Below are positions 1-8,635 of a stretch of 64,000 nucleotides of DNA, piece by piece. The DNA is from Collimonas arenae (lineage in GTDB: Bacteria > Pseudomonadota > Gammaproteobacteria > Burkholderiales > Burkholderiaceae_D). The notes below the pieces were generated by a model that saw only the letters and a program-made list of their open reading frames with translations, was not told the origin of the DNA and did no database searches. The stretch spans positions 186,001-250,000 of the forward strand of contig NZ_CP013233.1 of the NCBI RefSeq assembly GCF_001584165.1. The letters run 5' to 3'. The translations under genes were made by a program, and so were the position numbers. Position 1 is the stretch's first letter, and every line of letters starts with the position of its first letter.

Positions 1-1042
1 GCGGTGCGTAGGCTGCGGGCCAGGACAGAGTATTGCCGTAGCCGGCGCCGAAGTCGGTGTCGATGCTGACATACAACTGGTCGGACTTGCTGATCAGGCT
101 TGGATCGAGCCATACGGCGGTAGCCAGTTCATCCCACAGTGGAAAACCGGTTTCGGTAACTTTTTTTACCACTTGCGCCATTTGTGTATTTGATTTGGTC
201 ATGTCGCTCAGCAGCTTCGCGCTCAGCTCGGTCGCGGTCGACGGATCGGCAGGCACCATGACGATGTGTTTCCACGGCGCGCGCAGCACAATCTTGGCGG
301 CTTCCGGGTCCCAGCGGAAGTTGAATTCGAGGCGTGGCGTGTTGATGTATTCCCGCGCAAACTGTTCTGCCGATTTCGATGGTAGAACCTGGTGCGGATT
401 CAGGCTGCCGCCCATGTAGACGATTTCCTTGGCGGTCGCCGCAAAGCTGGGGTCGAGGCTGATGGCCAATGCCACATTGGTCATTGGTCCGGTTGCCAGG
501 ATGGTTACCTGGCCAGGAAATTCGTGCACCTTGCGGATCATGAAATTGGCGGCGATTTCGTTGGCTGGCTTGGTGTGCGGCATGCCTTCTGGCAGAGGCG
601 GCACCACATCATGAGCATGGTAATTCGGCTGGCTCTGGATCGTGCCATCCGGCCACTTGCCGTCCATCCAGGCGCCTTTATAGACCAGCTTGCCGTACAA
701 AGCTTCCCAGCGTCGCGTTGTTTCTTCCGTGTTCAGCAACGGGAACACCGAACCGGGCACCACTGGAATGTCGCTGCGGCCGATCAACTCCAACGTACGC
801 AGCGCATGTGCGACGTTTTCGTCATGCCAGGTCGAACCGCTGACGATGGTCAAGCCCAATACCTCCACCTCCGGCGACTGCAGGGCCATCAATTGCGCCG
901 CGCGCGGACCGCCGATGTCGTCGTCGATAATCACCTTGCGCTTGCCTTCGGCGTGCGCCTGTAGCGGCAATGTTGCAGATACCGTCAACCCCAGCATGAA
1001 TACCGCCGATATCAGTCGGCGACGCAATGGATTCGATTTCAT
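1..1042 (-). CDS. Exported nucleoside-hydrolase-like protein (3' end outside window)
   Basis: Reading leftward from an ATG at 1042, this frame stays open to the window edge, so the C-terminus is missing. It begins with a Sec-type signal peptide ending near QAHA, then IIDDDIGGPRAAQLMAL, the position of the family's metal-binding DxDxGxDD loop. Further on are FNFRWDPEAA (family Asn/Glu substrate loop) and LWDELA (the late HD of the family). The fold is therefore the inosine/uridine-preferring nucleoside hydrolase type, which splits nucleosides into base and ribose, but the last two Asp of the calcium loop are Pro-Arg and the His before the late Asp is Trp. It is probably the last gene of the TonB receptor/hydrolase group and would act in the periplasm. 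The exact substrate and whether it is catalytic are uncertain. Confidence 0.85.
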   Translation of the reverse strand, partial: MKSNPLRRRLISAVFMLGLTVSATLPLQAHAEGKRKVIIDDDIGGPRAAQLMALQSPEVEVLGLTIVSGSTWHDENVAHALRTLELIGRSDIPVVPGSVFPLLNTEETTRRWEALYGKLVYKGAWMDGKWPDGTIQSQPNYHAHDVVPPLPEGMPHTKPANEIAANFMIRKVHEFPGQVTILATGPMTNVALAISLDPSFAATAKEIVYMGGSLNPHQVLPSKSAEQFAREYINTPRLEFNFRWDPEAAKIVLRAPWKHIVMVPADPSTATELSAKLLSDMTKSNTQMAQVVKKVTETGFPLWDELATAVWLDPSLISKSDQLYVSIDTDFGAGYGNTLSWPAAYAP

Positions 1043-1069
1043 AAGCTACTTTCAAAGAAAAAGGATAAA

Positions 1070-1117
1070 AACCTGCCTGCCGCAGCCGTCGATGTGGTCG
1101 TAGCCGGCATGCAGGTT
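1070..1117 (-). terminator. Hairpin between hydrolase and nucleoside-hydrolase-like gene
   Basis: Arms AACCTGCCTGCCG (1070-1082) and CGGCATGCAGGTT (1105-1117) pair with one mismatch around a 22-nt loop. There is no clear T-run after the hairpin on the minus strand, so it could be a processing or attenuation element rather than a full terminator. It overlaps the stop codon of the upstream hydrolase. Confidence 0.35.
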
Positions 1118-2075
1118 ATCGTAAAAATGGCAGCAACGCCGCCAGGAATGCATCCGGCGTTTCGATCATCGGCGCATGGCCGCTGTCGGCAATCACCTCC
1201 AGCTTGGCGTCGGCTATTCCGGAAGCGAAATGGCGGCCATCGCTGAGCGGTAGCAAGGCGTCGTGCTGGCCCCAGATCACCAGTGTCGGAATGGTGATGG
1301 CGCTCAACTGCTTGTCCACAGTTTCATTGAGCAGCGCGGGATTGCGCACCGAGCGGATGGCCCATGCATCGCCTTTCGCCAGGCTCCAGGCCAGGCCGTC
1401 ACGCAAGGCCTGGTCGGTATGATACGAGGGCGCGTGGAACACGCTTGCCAGCAATTTCTTTTCACCTGCCAGCGATGCGCCGACGATGTTTTGGTTGCCA
1501 TGAGGCGACGCGGCTAGCTGTCGCTTCATGGTTGCGTACAAGCCGGCGGAATCAGAGAGTACCAACCTGGACGGTTTTGGCAGGGCCAGGGTAGGGCCTG
1601 CCGCGATGCCGTTCAAGGCCTGTATCGTGTATTGCGCGGAGATCCAGCCGCCTAGCGACTCACCAACCAGCGTGAAATCGGAAACCTGCTGCTGGCGCAG
1701 GAATTCGCCGAGGAAATCAACCCAGGTCTGGATGCCGAAATCGATCTGTGGCTTGTCGGAATTGCCGAATCCTAATTGATCAAGCGCCAGCACCCGATGA
1801 TTTTGCGCCAGCGGCAGCATCACGCGCCCCCAATCGCCTTTGGCGCTGCTGCCCAGGCCATGCACCAGCACCACTGTCGGGCCGCTACCGATGTCGTAGT
1901 AGCGGATCGTGGCGCCGAACAATGTGGCGCTCTTTTGCTCTGGCAAGTCGGACGCTGCGGCTGGCACCAGTGCGCCAATGCCGATTGCGACGGCACAAAA
2001 CAGGCTTGCCGCAATGTGCCGCCAAGCCGAGTTGGTCTGAAGTGATCGATCGTTCTTTGCGCTGGTGTTATTCAT
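1116..2075 (-). CDS. Exported alpha/beta-fold hydrolase
   Basis: 319 residues from the ATG at 2075, which has GAGAGG 5 nt upstream; a longer in-frame start at 2132 lacks a good ribosome site. An N-terminal hydrophobic segment (about residues 20-42) ending AAAS looks like a signal peptide. The alpha/beta-hydrolase fold is shown by the oxyanion HGLG at 72-75, nucleophile elbow GESLG with Ser140, Asp272 in GQHD and His300 in SGHAP, so the triad is complete. It sits between the TonB receptor gene and the nucleoside-hydrolase-like gene on the same strand, 96 bp after the receptor stop, suggesting an operon. A role in periplasmic hydrolysis of an ester-bearing compound taken up by the receptor is inference; the substrate cannot be told from sequence. 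Confidence 0.85.
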   Translation of the reverse strand: MNNTSAKNDRSLQTNSAWRHIAASLFCAVAIGIGALVPAAASDLPEQKSATLFGATIRYYDIGSGPTVVLVHGLGSSAKGDWGRVMLPLAQNHRVLALDQLGFGNSDKPQIDFGIQTWVDFLGEFLRQQQVSDFTLVGESLGGWISAQYTIQALNGIAAGPTLALPKPSRLVLSDSAGLYATMKRQLAASPHGNQNIVGASLAGEKKLLASVFHAPSYHTDQALRDGLAWSLAKGDAWAIRSVRNPALLNETVDKQLSAITIPTLVIWGQHDALLPLSDGRHFASGIADAKLEVIADSGHAPMIETPDAFLAALLPFLR

Positions 2076-2117
2076 GTGCCCTCTCGGCGATCGGTGGATA
2101 GCGGCACGCGCTGAACC

Positions 2118-2143
2118 AGCCGGCGGCGACAATGCCGCCGGCT
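2118..2143 (-). terminator. GC-rich hairpin after TonB receptor gene
   Basis: Perfect 10-bp arms AGCCGGCGGC and GCCGCCGGCT around loop GACAAT lie between the receptor stop and the next minus-strand gene. No T-run follows, so it may be an mRNA stabiliser or partial terminator within an operon. Confidence 0.35.
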
Positions 2144-2171
2144 CAAGCTAGCCGTGCAACTGCCTGACAGA

Positions 2172-4433
2172 TCAGAAGTTCGAGCGGAACTGCACGCCGA
2201 ACATGCGTGGATCGTTGATGAACGCGGTCAGGTTGTTGAAATCGATACCGCCCGTGGCCACCACCTTGTTGGTGATGTTGCGGGCGAAAGCTGCGATCTC
2301 ATATTTGTCGCCGTCCCATTTGTACCCCATGCGCAGGCCACCTTCGAGCAACGGCTTGCCGGTGAATTCGGTCGAGTTGTACAGGAAAAAGTTAATCTTG
2401 CTGCGATACGACCAGTCTGTGTAGAAGTACAGTTCGTCATTGTTGCCAAGCGGTATGCCGTAGCGCGCGGTGACGTTGGCAATCCACTTCGGTGCTTGCG
2501 GCAGTGCGTTGCCGTCGATCGAATACAGGCCTGGCCTTACCTGGGTGTTGAGCATGGTACAGGTTGCACAGCCTGCCACCAGCAGATTTGGATCGCGAAT
2601 CTGCGTGTAGTTGTAGCTGCCGCCGAACGTCATGCGCAAGCGTTCGGTCAGGTTGGCTTCCAGGTCCAGTTCGGCGCCGCGTCCGACCGTCTTTGCAGCA
2701 TTGACCAGCGAGATCGAGTTGGAAGCACCGCCGACCGCGGTCAGCTGTTGATTCTTGACGTCGTAGCTGTAAATGCTGAAGTTGGCGCGGGCGCGACGAT
2801 TGAACAGGTCGGCCTTGATCCCGGTTTCATACGACGTGATGGTCTCGGCGTTGGCCACAGTGATCGGCACGGACGATGATGGCGCGGCAATACTTGGCGC
2901 ACGGAAGCCGGTGGCAACTCGTGCGTAGGTGGTGATGTCGTTGGTCAGCGCGTAATTGGCGCTGGCGTCCCAGCTGACGTTCGATTTGCTTTCGCTGATC
3001 GAACCGGGGCCGGAGAACCTCACGTTGTCGGCGACCTCTGTCGAAAAATCTTTCTTGTCCTGCGTGTAACGCAGGCCGCCGCGCAGTTTGAAGCGGTCGT
3101 TGACATCATAGGTCAACGAGCCGAAGACTGCGTACGCCGTGTTCTTCTGGCGATTCTGCAGGTAACTGGTCTGTTGCTGAGTGGTGCTGTTGAAATTGGC
3201 GCTGTTGCCGGTCACGTCTTCATTGAAATAGTAGAGGCCGGTCTGCCAGTTGAGTGGCCCGTCGTTCTTCGATTCAAGCCGGAATTCCTGCGAAAACTGC
3301 TTGTCGTCGCCGACACCGCCACCGGTTTGCACCTGGAACGGGATGAAACCGGGGCCGGTCGGCGTGCCGCCGTCGATGTCGCCGCGGCTGAAATAGCTGG
3401 AGATGGTTTCATAGCCAGTGATTGAGTATAGCTTTACATTTTCCAGATTCCAGGTCAGGCGAGCGCTGCCGCCGGCGGTATGCAGGGACTGCGAGTTCAG
3501 GCCGTTGAAGGTGACTTGCGACGGATCGAAACCAGGAACGAAGCCGTTCGTGCCTGGCTCCAGGATATTGGCGCGGAACAGGCGCGCACTGCCGGTGGTG
3601 GCGCGGGCGTGGATGTTGAACAGTGCATTGAACGTACCATCCGGCTTGTACAGGAACTGCAGGCGGCCTGCGCGTTCGTCGTAGCCTTCCAGGTTTGGCG
3701 TGCCGCCGCCATTATTCGTGACCCAGTTGTCGCGGTGTTCGACCAGCGTCGAGAAGCGCATCGCCCATTGATCGCTTAACGGCACGTTGACCGCCGCTTC
3801 AACGTTGGCGGTATTGTGGGTGCCGTCGGAGACGCTGTAGTAGCCGGATACGCCGTCCAGGCTCGGTTTGGCGGAATCGAACTTGACCACGCCGGCTGGC
3901 GTGTTGCGGCCGAACAGCGTGCCTTGCGGCCCACGCAAGACTTCGACGCCAGCAAGGTCGAACATCGGGAAACCTTTGAGGGCGGCATTCTCTTGCACAA
4001 CATCATCGAATACCAGCGATACCGGCTGCGAGGCGAAGGTAGAGAAGTCGGTATTGCCGTAACCGCGGATATAAAAACGTGGGAAAGTGCGACCGTTCGA
4101 CGATTCGATATTCAGGCTTGGCACTTTGGCGGCTAATACCCGGATATCGGCCCCACCGGAATTCAGCACGTCCAGCGTTTCGCCTTTCAGCAGCGTCACC
4201 GAGATCGGCACGTCTTTGATTTTCTCAACCTTGCGCTGCGCAGTCACCGTCATGGTTTCCAGCTGCAGGTTGCTTTGTGTGGTGTCCGCCGCCGGCGCTG
4301 CACTCGCCGCTGGTGTTGCAGGTACCGGGGCTGTCTGCGCCAGTACCGCCCCGAATGGCAGTGCCGCCCCCAATGTCAGTACTACTTTATGCGCACAACG
4401 CATGTGGGCGCGTGCCCTCGCTTTTTTTCCCAT
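2172..4433 (-). CDS. TonB-dependent outer-membrane receptor
   Basis: 753 residues from ATG 4433, which has AGAGGG 6 nt upstream; the ATG at 4439 abuts that site and is less likely. A signal peptide ends at VLAQ (about residue 33), followed by a Pro/Ala-rich stretch and a TonB-box-like LETMTVTAQRK at 58-68. The plug domain carries the usual VEVLRGPQGTLFGRNTPAG motif, and a long beta-barrel ends in a terminal Phe (FRSNF). The product imports a ligand across the outer membrane using TonB energy. Downstream genes encode an exported hydrolase and a nucleoside-hydrolase-like protein, and the nearby importer is of the BmpA nucleoside type. A nucleoside or nucleoside-like ligand is therefore plausible but inferred. 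TTGTATACA sites lie in the upstream gap. Confidence 0.92.
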   Translation of the reverse strand: MGKKARARAHMRCAHKVVLTLGAALPFGAVLAQTAPVPATPAASAAPAADTTQSNLQLETMTVTAQRKVEKIKDVPISVTLLKGETLDVLNSGGADIRVLAAKVPSLNIESSNGRTFPRFYIRGYGNTDFSTFASQPVSLVFDDVVQENAALKGFPMFDLAGVEVLRGPQGTLFGRNTPAGVVKFDSAKPSLDGVSGYYSVSDGTHNTANVEAAVNVPLSDQWAMRFSTLVEHRDNWVTNNGGGTPNLEGYDERAGRLQFLYKPDGTFNALFNIHARATTGSARLFRANILEPGTNGFVPGFDPSQVTFNGLNSQSLHTAGGSARLTWNLENVKLYSITGYETISSYFSRGDIDGGTPTGPGFIPFQVQTGGGVGDDKQFSQEFRLESKNDGPLNWQTGLYYFNEDVTGNSANFNSTTQQQTSYLQNRQKNTAYAVFGSLTYDVNDRFKLRGGLRYTQDKKDFSTEVADNVRFSGPGSISESKSNVSWDASANYALTNDITTYARVATGFRAPSIAAPSSSVPITVANAETITSYETGIKADLFNRRARANFSIYSYDVKNQQLTAVGGASNSISLVNAAKTVGRGAELDLEANLTERLRMTFGGSYNYTQIRDPNLLVAGCATCTMLNTQVRPGLYSIDGNALPQAPKWIANVTARYGIPLGNNDELYFYTDWSYRSKINFFLYNSTEFTGKPLLEGGLRMGYKWDGDKYEIAAFARNITNKVVATGGIDFNNLTAFINDPRMFGVQFRSNF

Positions 4434-4690
4434 TTTCATCCCTCTGTTATCCACATTGATAAACCGAACTCGCTTTTTTTCTTGTGCTGATCGTGCTACG
4501 CAATGCAATACGAACTTCGTCGGCACCAACAGCGGCAATGCCAACAGCGAACTGCATGTCAGGAGATCGGATGCCGAAAAGTCGAGTGGCCATCCGATCG
4601 GATCGGACTCATCAACGCAAAGACCGTGCCAGAAATTTTCCGGGCAGGAAGGATTAAAAAAATCGTATGGAGATTTTTATAAAAAATATA

Positions 4691-4700
4691 TTGTATACAT
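4691..4700. promoter_or_regulatory. Candidate GntR operator 1 (TTGTATACAT)
   Basis: TTGTATACAT contains the perfect palindrome TGTATACA and lies in an AT-rich promoter-like block upstream of the TonB receptor gene, downstream of the gntR gene. FCD-type GntR regulators commonly bind short palindromes of form TTGTnnACAA. The nearest regulator is the GntR encoded at 4962-5690. Confidence 0.55.
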
Positions 4701-4890
4701 ATGATGGCCTATGATCGTTGCAACGCGATGATGCCAGGACGGCAATTTCTGCCTATCGTCTGATCCCGCTTATCAGCAAGGAATAACGCCATTTAATGGG
4801 GAGGGGCGCGCCAAATTAGGGATTGGTTGTTGCAGTTTGGCCCGGATTAGTGCGTCGCAATATATCGAAATCGCGACATTTTTTTATAAC

Positions 4891-4900
4891 TTGTATACAC
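4891..4900. promoter_or_regulatory. Candidate GntR operator 2 (TTGTATACAC)
   Basis: A second copy of TTGTATACA, 200 bp from the first (start to start), in the same gap and just past the gntR stop. The 200-bp spacing is compatible with DNA looping, which is inference. Confidence 0.5.
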
Positions 4901-4961
4901 TTTGAAGCGCCTTGAGGCGACGCTGCCAATGCACTGCCTACGGGCGAAAAATCGTTCGCCT

Positions 4962-5690
4962 TCAGGCGATGTCGAGGATGTCTGCCAGGTTGACTTCGTG
5001 TTCATCATCGCTCAGCAGCAAGGCGCGTTCGATGTCGATCAGATGCTGGTTCATCAAGCGCACCGCCTGCTTTGCGTCGCCGGTTGCGATGGCGTTAATC
5101 AGTTCTTCGTGTTCGTCGTTCGGACAGGCGGTCTTGTTGGGCGCCTGGTACAGGGCAATGATCAGGGAGCAGCGCGACACCAGTTCACGCAGGAAGCGGG
5201 TGAGCACCGGATTGCCGGCGCTCTCGGATAACAGGATGTGGAATTCGCCGCCGAGGCGTATCCATTTGGCGTGATCGCCGCTATGAAAGGATGCATGCTC
5301 TTCTTTCACAATCTGGCGCAAGCGGCTGATTTGCGTACGTGTCGCATGTTCCACCGCCAGTGGCACGATGGCGGCTTCGATAGCCCGGCGCGCAGCGAAA
5401 ATTTCGCGCGTTTCCTGTGGCGTCGGCTGAGCGATGATGGCGCCACGGTTCGGTCGCAGCTCCAGGATGTGATCGTGCGCCAGCCGTTGTATCGCCTTGC
5501 GCACGATGGTCCGGCTGACCGCGAACAACTCACACAGGCTGGCCTCTGTCAGCTTGGTCCCCGGCCGCAGGCGCTGGCTCATCACTGCCTTCAGCACCGA
5601 GTCGTAGATCTTTTGATCGACAACGCCGCTGCCGCGTTTGACGATGGCCCTGGCCGGCGCAGCAGCGGTGTCATCAGACTTTTTGCTCAT
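4962..5690 (-). CDS. GntR-family (FCD) transcriptional regulator
   Basis: 242 residues. The N-terminal winged helix-turn-helix (about residues 25-90) includes LRPGTKLTEASLCELFAVSRTIVRKAIQRL, split here as the typical GntR recognition region, followed by LRPNRGA. The C-terminal FCD ligand domain (about 105-225) shows the usual metal/ligand His positions in GEFHILL, NDEHEELI and MNQHLIDIE. GGGAA lies just upstream of the ATG. The gene precedes the TonB receptor on the same strand, and the ABC importer runs divergently. It is clearly paralogous to the GntR at 43532-44245, sharing PNRGA, the WIRL-GEFHI block and the spacing of the FCD motifs. Control of nucleoside uptake is inferred from position and the TTGTATACA sites. 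Confidence 0.92.
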   Translation of the reverse strand: MSKKSDDTAAAPARAIVKRGSGVVDQKIYDSVLKAVMSQRLRPGTKLTEASLCELFAVSRTIVRKAIQRLAHDHILELRPNRGAIIAQPTPQETREIFAARRAIEAAIVPLAVEHATRTQISRLRQIVKEEHASFHSGDHAKWIRLGGEFHILLSESAGNPVLTRFLRELVSRCSLIIALYQAPNKTACPNDEHEELINAIATGDAKQAVRLMNQHLIDIERALLLSDDEHEVNLADILDIA

Positions 5691-6007
5691 GGATTCCCAT
5701 TTCTGTTTTGGATTGCAAGCCTGCGGTCATGCTACCGCAAATCGCTGACGCCAGACACAGGCACAAAATGTACCAGATGCCGAAATATGTCGATTCTCGC
5801 TGGCATGCGGATTGCTTTTGTCATGGTCTTTAAGCCGGCCGAATTTGCTGCTTTATATGGCGTTTTAGTCGGTGTTGAACAACGAAATTGATGTAGCATG
5901 TTGCTTGCCTTTGGTATGTGGCCGCCGTTGCTGTATTGCAGTACGGCAGGCAAGCGCAACGCTGGAATCATTTTGCAACGGTCTTACACTGTTACAGGCA
6001 AAAGAAA
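5691..6007. other. Divergent intergenic region, gntR / ABC importer
   Basis: About 317 bp between gntR and the ABC ATPase gene. It should hold promoters for both directions. No copy of TTGTATACA was found here. A repeated TTGCTGTATTGCAGTA-like stretch near 5928-5945 is weakly dyadic, but nothing is strong enough to call. Confidence 0.5.
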
Positions 6008-7546
6008 GTGACTTCAACCATACCGCGTCTGGAAATCGCCCATATCCGCAAAGCCTATCCTGGCGTGCTGGCCAATGACGATATCAATCTGCGTGTTGTT
6101 CCCGGCGAAATCCATGCCGTCCTCGGCGAGAACGGCGCCGGCAAATCGACCCTGATGAAAATCATCTTCGGCACGGTGAAACCCGATGCCGGCGATATCT
6201 TCTGGAATGGCGAGCAGGTGCATATCGCCAATCCGCATGTCGCCCGCAAGCTTGGCATTGCGATGGTGTTCCAGCATTTTTCATTGTTCGATACGCTCAC
6301 CGTCGCGGAAAACATCGCGCTCGGCCTGGCTTCCGATGTCAGCATGCCGGAACTGGTCGCGCAGATCCGCCAGACCGGGGAGAAATACGGCCTGGAGCTG
6401 GAGCCACATCGTCACGTGCATACACTGTCGGTCGGCGAACGCCAGCGCGTCGAGATCGTGCGCGCGCTGCTGACCAATCCGCAATTGCTGATCCTTGATG
6501 AACCAACCTCGGTGCTGACGCCGCAGGCGGTCGACAAATTGTTCGTCACCTTGCGCAAGCTGGCCGACGAGGGCTGCAGCATTCTCTACATCAGCCACAA
6601 GCTCGATGAAATCCGAGCCCTATGCCATAGCGCCACCGTGATGCGTAATGGCAAGGTCACCGGCAATTGCGATCCGCGCAACGAAACCAGCGCCGGCCTG
6701 TCGCGCATGATGATCGGTGACGAGCTGGTGCGCTTGCAGCGCGAACGCAATCCTGATTCGCATCGCAGCGAGCGCAAGCTGCACATCAATCGCCTGAGCC
6801 TGCCGAAGGCGCATCTGTTCGCCACCGAATTGCACGATATCGAATGCGAAGTACGTGCCGGTGAGATCGTCGGTATTGCCGGTGTCTCTGGCAACGGCCA
6901 GCAGGAATTGCTGGCTGCGCTGTCCGGTGAAGATCAACGCGCCGCACCGAACATGCTGATGCTGGTCGGCCGCGCCGCCGGTAATCTGGCGCCGAATCCG
7001 CGCCGCGCGCTCGGCCTCGGGCTGGTGCCGGAAGAGCGGCTGGGGCGCGGCGCGGTGCCGACTTTATCGCTGTCGGCCAACATGCTGCTGTCGCACCAGA
7101 AGACGCCCTACGTGAAGCGCGGCATGATCGATTTTGCTTATACCCGCAATGCCGCCGCCGCCATCATCGAGCGCTTCAAGGTCAAAGCCAGCGGCCCCGA
7201 TGCATTGGCCAAGAGCCTGTCCGGTGGCAACCTGCAGAAATTCATCGTCGGCCGCGAACTGGAACGCAAACCAAGCGTGTTCATTGTCGCGCAACCGACC
7301 TGGGGCGTAGATGTTGGCGCTGCGGCGCAGATCCACGCCGAAATCCTCGCATTGAAACAGGAAGGTTGCGCTGTGTTGGTGATATCCGAAGAACTCGATG
7401 AGCTGTTCGCGTTGTGCGACCGCCTGCACGTGATTGCCAAGGGGCGCCTATCGCCGTCGATCCCAATTGAGCAGGCAACGCGCGAGCAGGTCGGGTTGTG
7501 GATGAGCGGCTTGTGGCAGGATGGCCAGGAGGCCGCGCATGCGTAA
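6008..7546 (+). CDS. BmpA-type nucleoside ABC importer, ATP-binding protein
   Basis: 512 residues from a GTG start at 6008; the longer frame to 5918 lacks family similarity. It has two fused nucleotide-binding domains. The first carries Walker A GENGAGKST (about 40-48), signature LSVGERQRVEI and Walker B LLILDEPTS. The second has a degenerate P-loop, GVSGNGQQE (no GKT), with LSGGNLQKFIVGREL and VFIVAQPTWGVD. This is the layout of RbsA/YufO-like ATPases that energise import of purine nucleosides or related compounds. It is the first gene of a four-gene operon; its stop overlaps the start of the permease by 8 bp. The degenerate second site is normal for this family. Confidence 0.95.
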   Translation: MTSTIPRLEIAHIRKAYPGVLANDDINLRVVPGEIHAVLGENGAGKSTLMKIIFGTVKPDAGDIFWNGEQVHIANPHVARKLGIAMVFQHFSLFDTLTVAENIALGLASDVSMPELVAQIRQTGEKYGLELEPHRHVHTLSVGERQRVEIVRALLTNPQLLILDEPTSVLTPQAVDKLFVTLRKLADEGCSILYISHKLDEIRALCHSATVMRNGKVTGNCDPRNETSAGLSRMMIGDELVRLQRERNPDSHRSERKLHINRLSLPKAHLFATELHDIECEVRAGEIVGIAGVSGNGQQELLAALSGEDQRAAPNMLMLVGRAAGNLAPNPRRALGLGLVPEERLGRGAVPTLSLSANMLLSHQKTPYVKRGMIDFAYTRNAAAAIIERFKVKASGPDALAKSLSGGNLQKFIVGRELERKPSVFIVAQPTWGVDVGAAAQIHAEILALKQEGCAVLVISEELDELFALCDRLHVIAKGRLSPSIPIEQATREQVGLWMSGLWQDGQEAAHA

Positions 7547-8627
7547 TCCGTGGCCGTGGAAACTGGAGCTGCGCGGTACGCCGTCGCGGTCCATGACGTA
7601 CCTGTCGCCGGTGCTGGCGGTGGTCCTGACGATGCTGCTTGGCGCGTTGCTGTTCATGGCGCTGGGCAAGGATCCGCTGGCCGGCCTGAAAGTGTTCCTG
7701 ATCGATCCGTTCAACGGCAAGCGCGCCATCAGCGAGCTGCTACTGAAATCGGTGCCGCTGATATTGTGTGCGCTGGGCCTGGCAGTGTGCTTTCGCGCCA
7801 ATATCTGGAACATCGGCGCCGAGGGCCAGTTCACGGTCGGCGCCTTGTTTGCCGGCGCCACGCTGGTGGCGATCGACGTGCCGGGCCATGCGATCCCGGG
7901 TGGTCTCGGCCTGTTGCTGATGATTGTCGCCGGGATCCTCGGTGGCGCGTTCTGGGCCAGCATTACCGCCGTGTTGCGCGATCGTTTCAACGCCAACGAA
8001 ATCCTGGTGTCGCTGATGCTGACCTATGTTGCGCAATTACTGTTGATGTATGCGGTCAACGGTCCGTTGAAGGACCCCAATGGCATGAACTTTCCGCAAT
8101 CGAAAGTGTTCTCCAGTGAATTCATGTTGCCGGAACTGATCAGCGGCACGCGCTTGCACATCGGCTTCGCAGTCACGCTGGTGCTGGCAATCGTGATGAC
8201 GGTCTTCATGACGCGCAGCTTCCGTGGATTCTCGCTGATCGTCGGCGGTACCGCACCGCACGCGGCGCGTTACGCGGGATTCTCCAGCCGCAGCGCGTTG
8301 TGGATATCGCTGCTGATCTCGGGCAGCTTTGCCGGCCTGGCCGGGGCGTTTGAAATCGCCGGGCCGATAGGTCAGCTGCTGCCATCGGTATCGCCGGGCT
8401 ACGGCTTCGCCGCCATCATCGTCGCCTTTATCGGTCGCCTGCATCCGGTCGGCGCGGTGCTGGGTGGGTTGGTGATGTCGCTGCTGTACCTGGGCGGCGA
8501 GCTGGCGCAGTCGCGGCTCGGGCTGCCGTCGGCAATCACGGGCGTGTTCCAGGGCATGCTGCTGTTTCTGCTGCTGGCTAGCGATACACTGATTGATTAT
8601 CGCCTGCGCTGGAAAGCCAAGGTTTAA
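7539..8627 (+). CDS. Nucleoside ABC importer, permease 1 (YufP/NupB-like)
   Basis: 362 residues from ATG 7539, with AGGAGG 7 nt upstream; the start overlaps the ATPase stop by 8 bp, implying translational coupling. It is very hydrophobic with about eight or nine membrane segments and contains the BPD_transp_2 signatures NIWNIGAEGQFTVGALFAG and GRLHPVGAVLGGLVMS. This family forms one half of the membrane channel of BmpA-type nucleoside importers. The next gene encodes the partner permease 8 bp later. Confidence 0.94.
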   Translation: MRNPWPWKLELRGTPSRSMTYLSPVLAVVLTMLLGALLFMALGKDPLAGLKVFLIDPFNGKRAISELLLKSVPLILCALGLAVCFRANIWNIGAEGQFTVGALFAGATLVAIDVPGHAIPGGLGLLLMIVAGILGGAFWASITAVLRDRFNANEILVSLMLTYVAQLLLMYAVNGPLKDPNGMNFPQSKVFSSEFMLPELISGTRLHIGFAVTLVLAIVMTVFMTRSFRGFSLIVGGTAPHAARYAGFSSRSALWISLLISGSFAGLAGAFEIAGPIGQLLPSVSPGYGFAAIIVAFIGRLHPVGAVLGGLVMSLLYLGGELAQSRLGLPSAITGVFQGMLLFLLLASDTLIDYRLRWKAKV

Positions 8628-8635
8628 GGAAAGAC

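Larger units (their letters stand above)
4434..4961. other. Regulatory gap upstream of TonB receptor gene
   Basis: About 530 bp without a convincing gene. It is clearly AT-richer than its surroundings around 4650-4705 and 4870-4900 and carries two copies of the palindrome-centred TTGTATACA. On the minus strand the block around 4665-4700 offers TATA-rich promoter-like sequence for the receptor gene. Small plus-strand frames here have no ribosome site and no recognisable product. Confidence 0.6.

Noticed and set aside
5918..6007. Longer N-terminus of the ABC ATPase
   Set aside because: The extra 30 residues do not resemble the family, and a GTG at 6008 leads straight into the conserved N-terminus.
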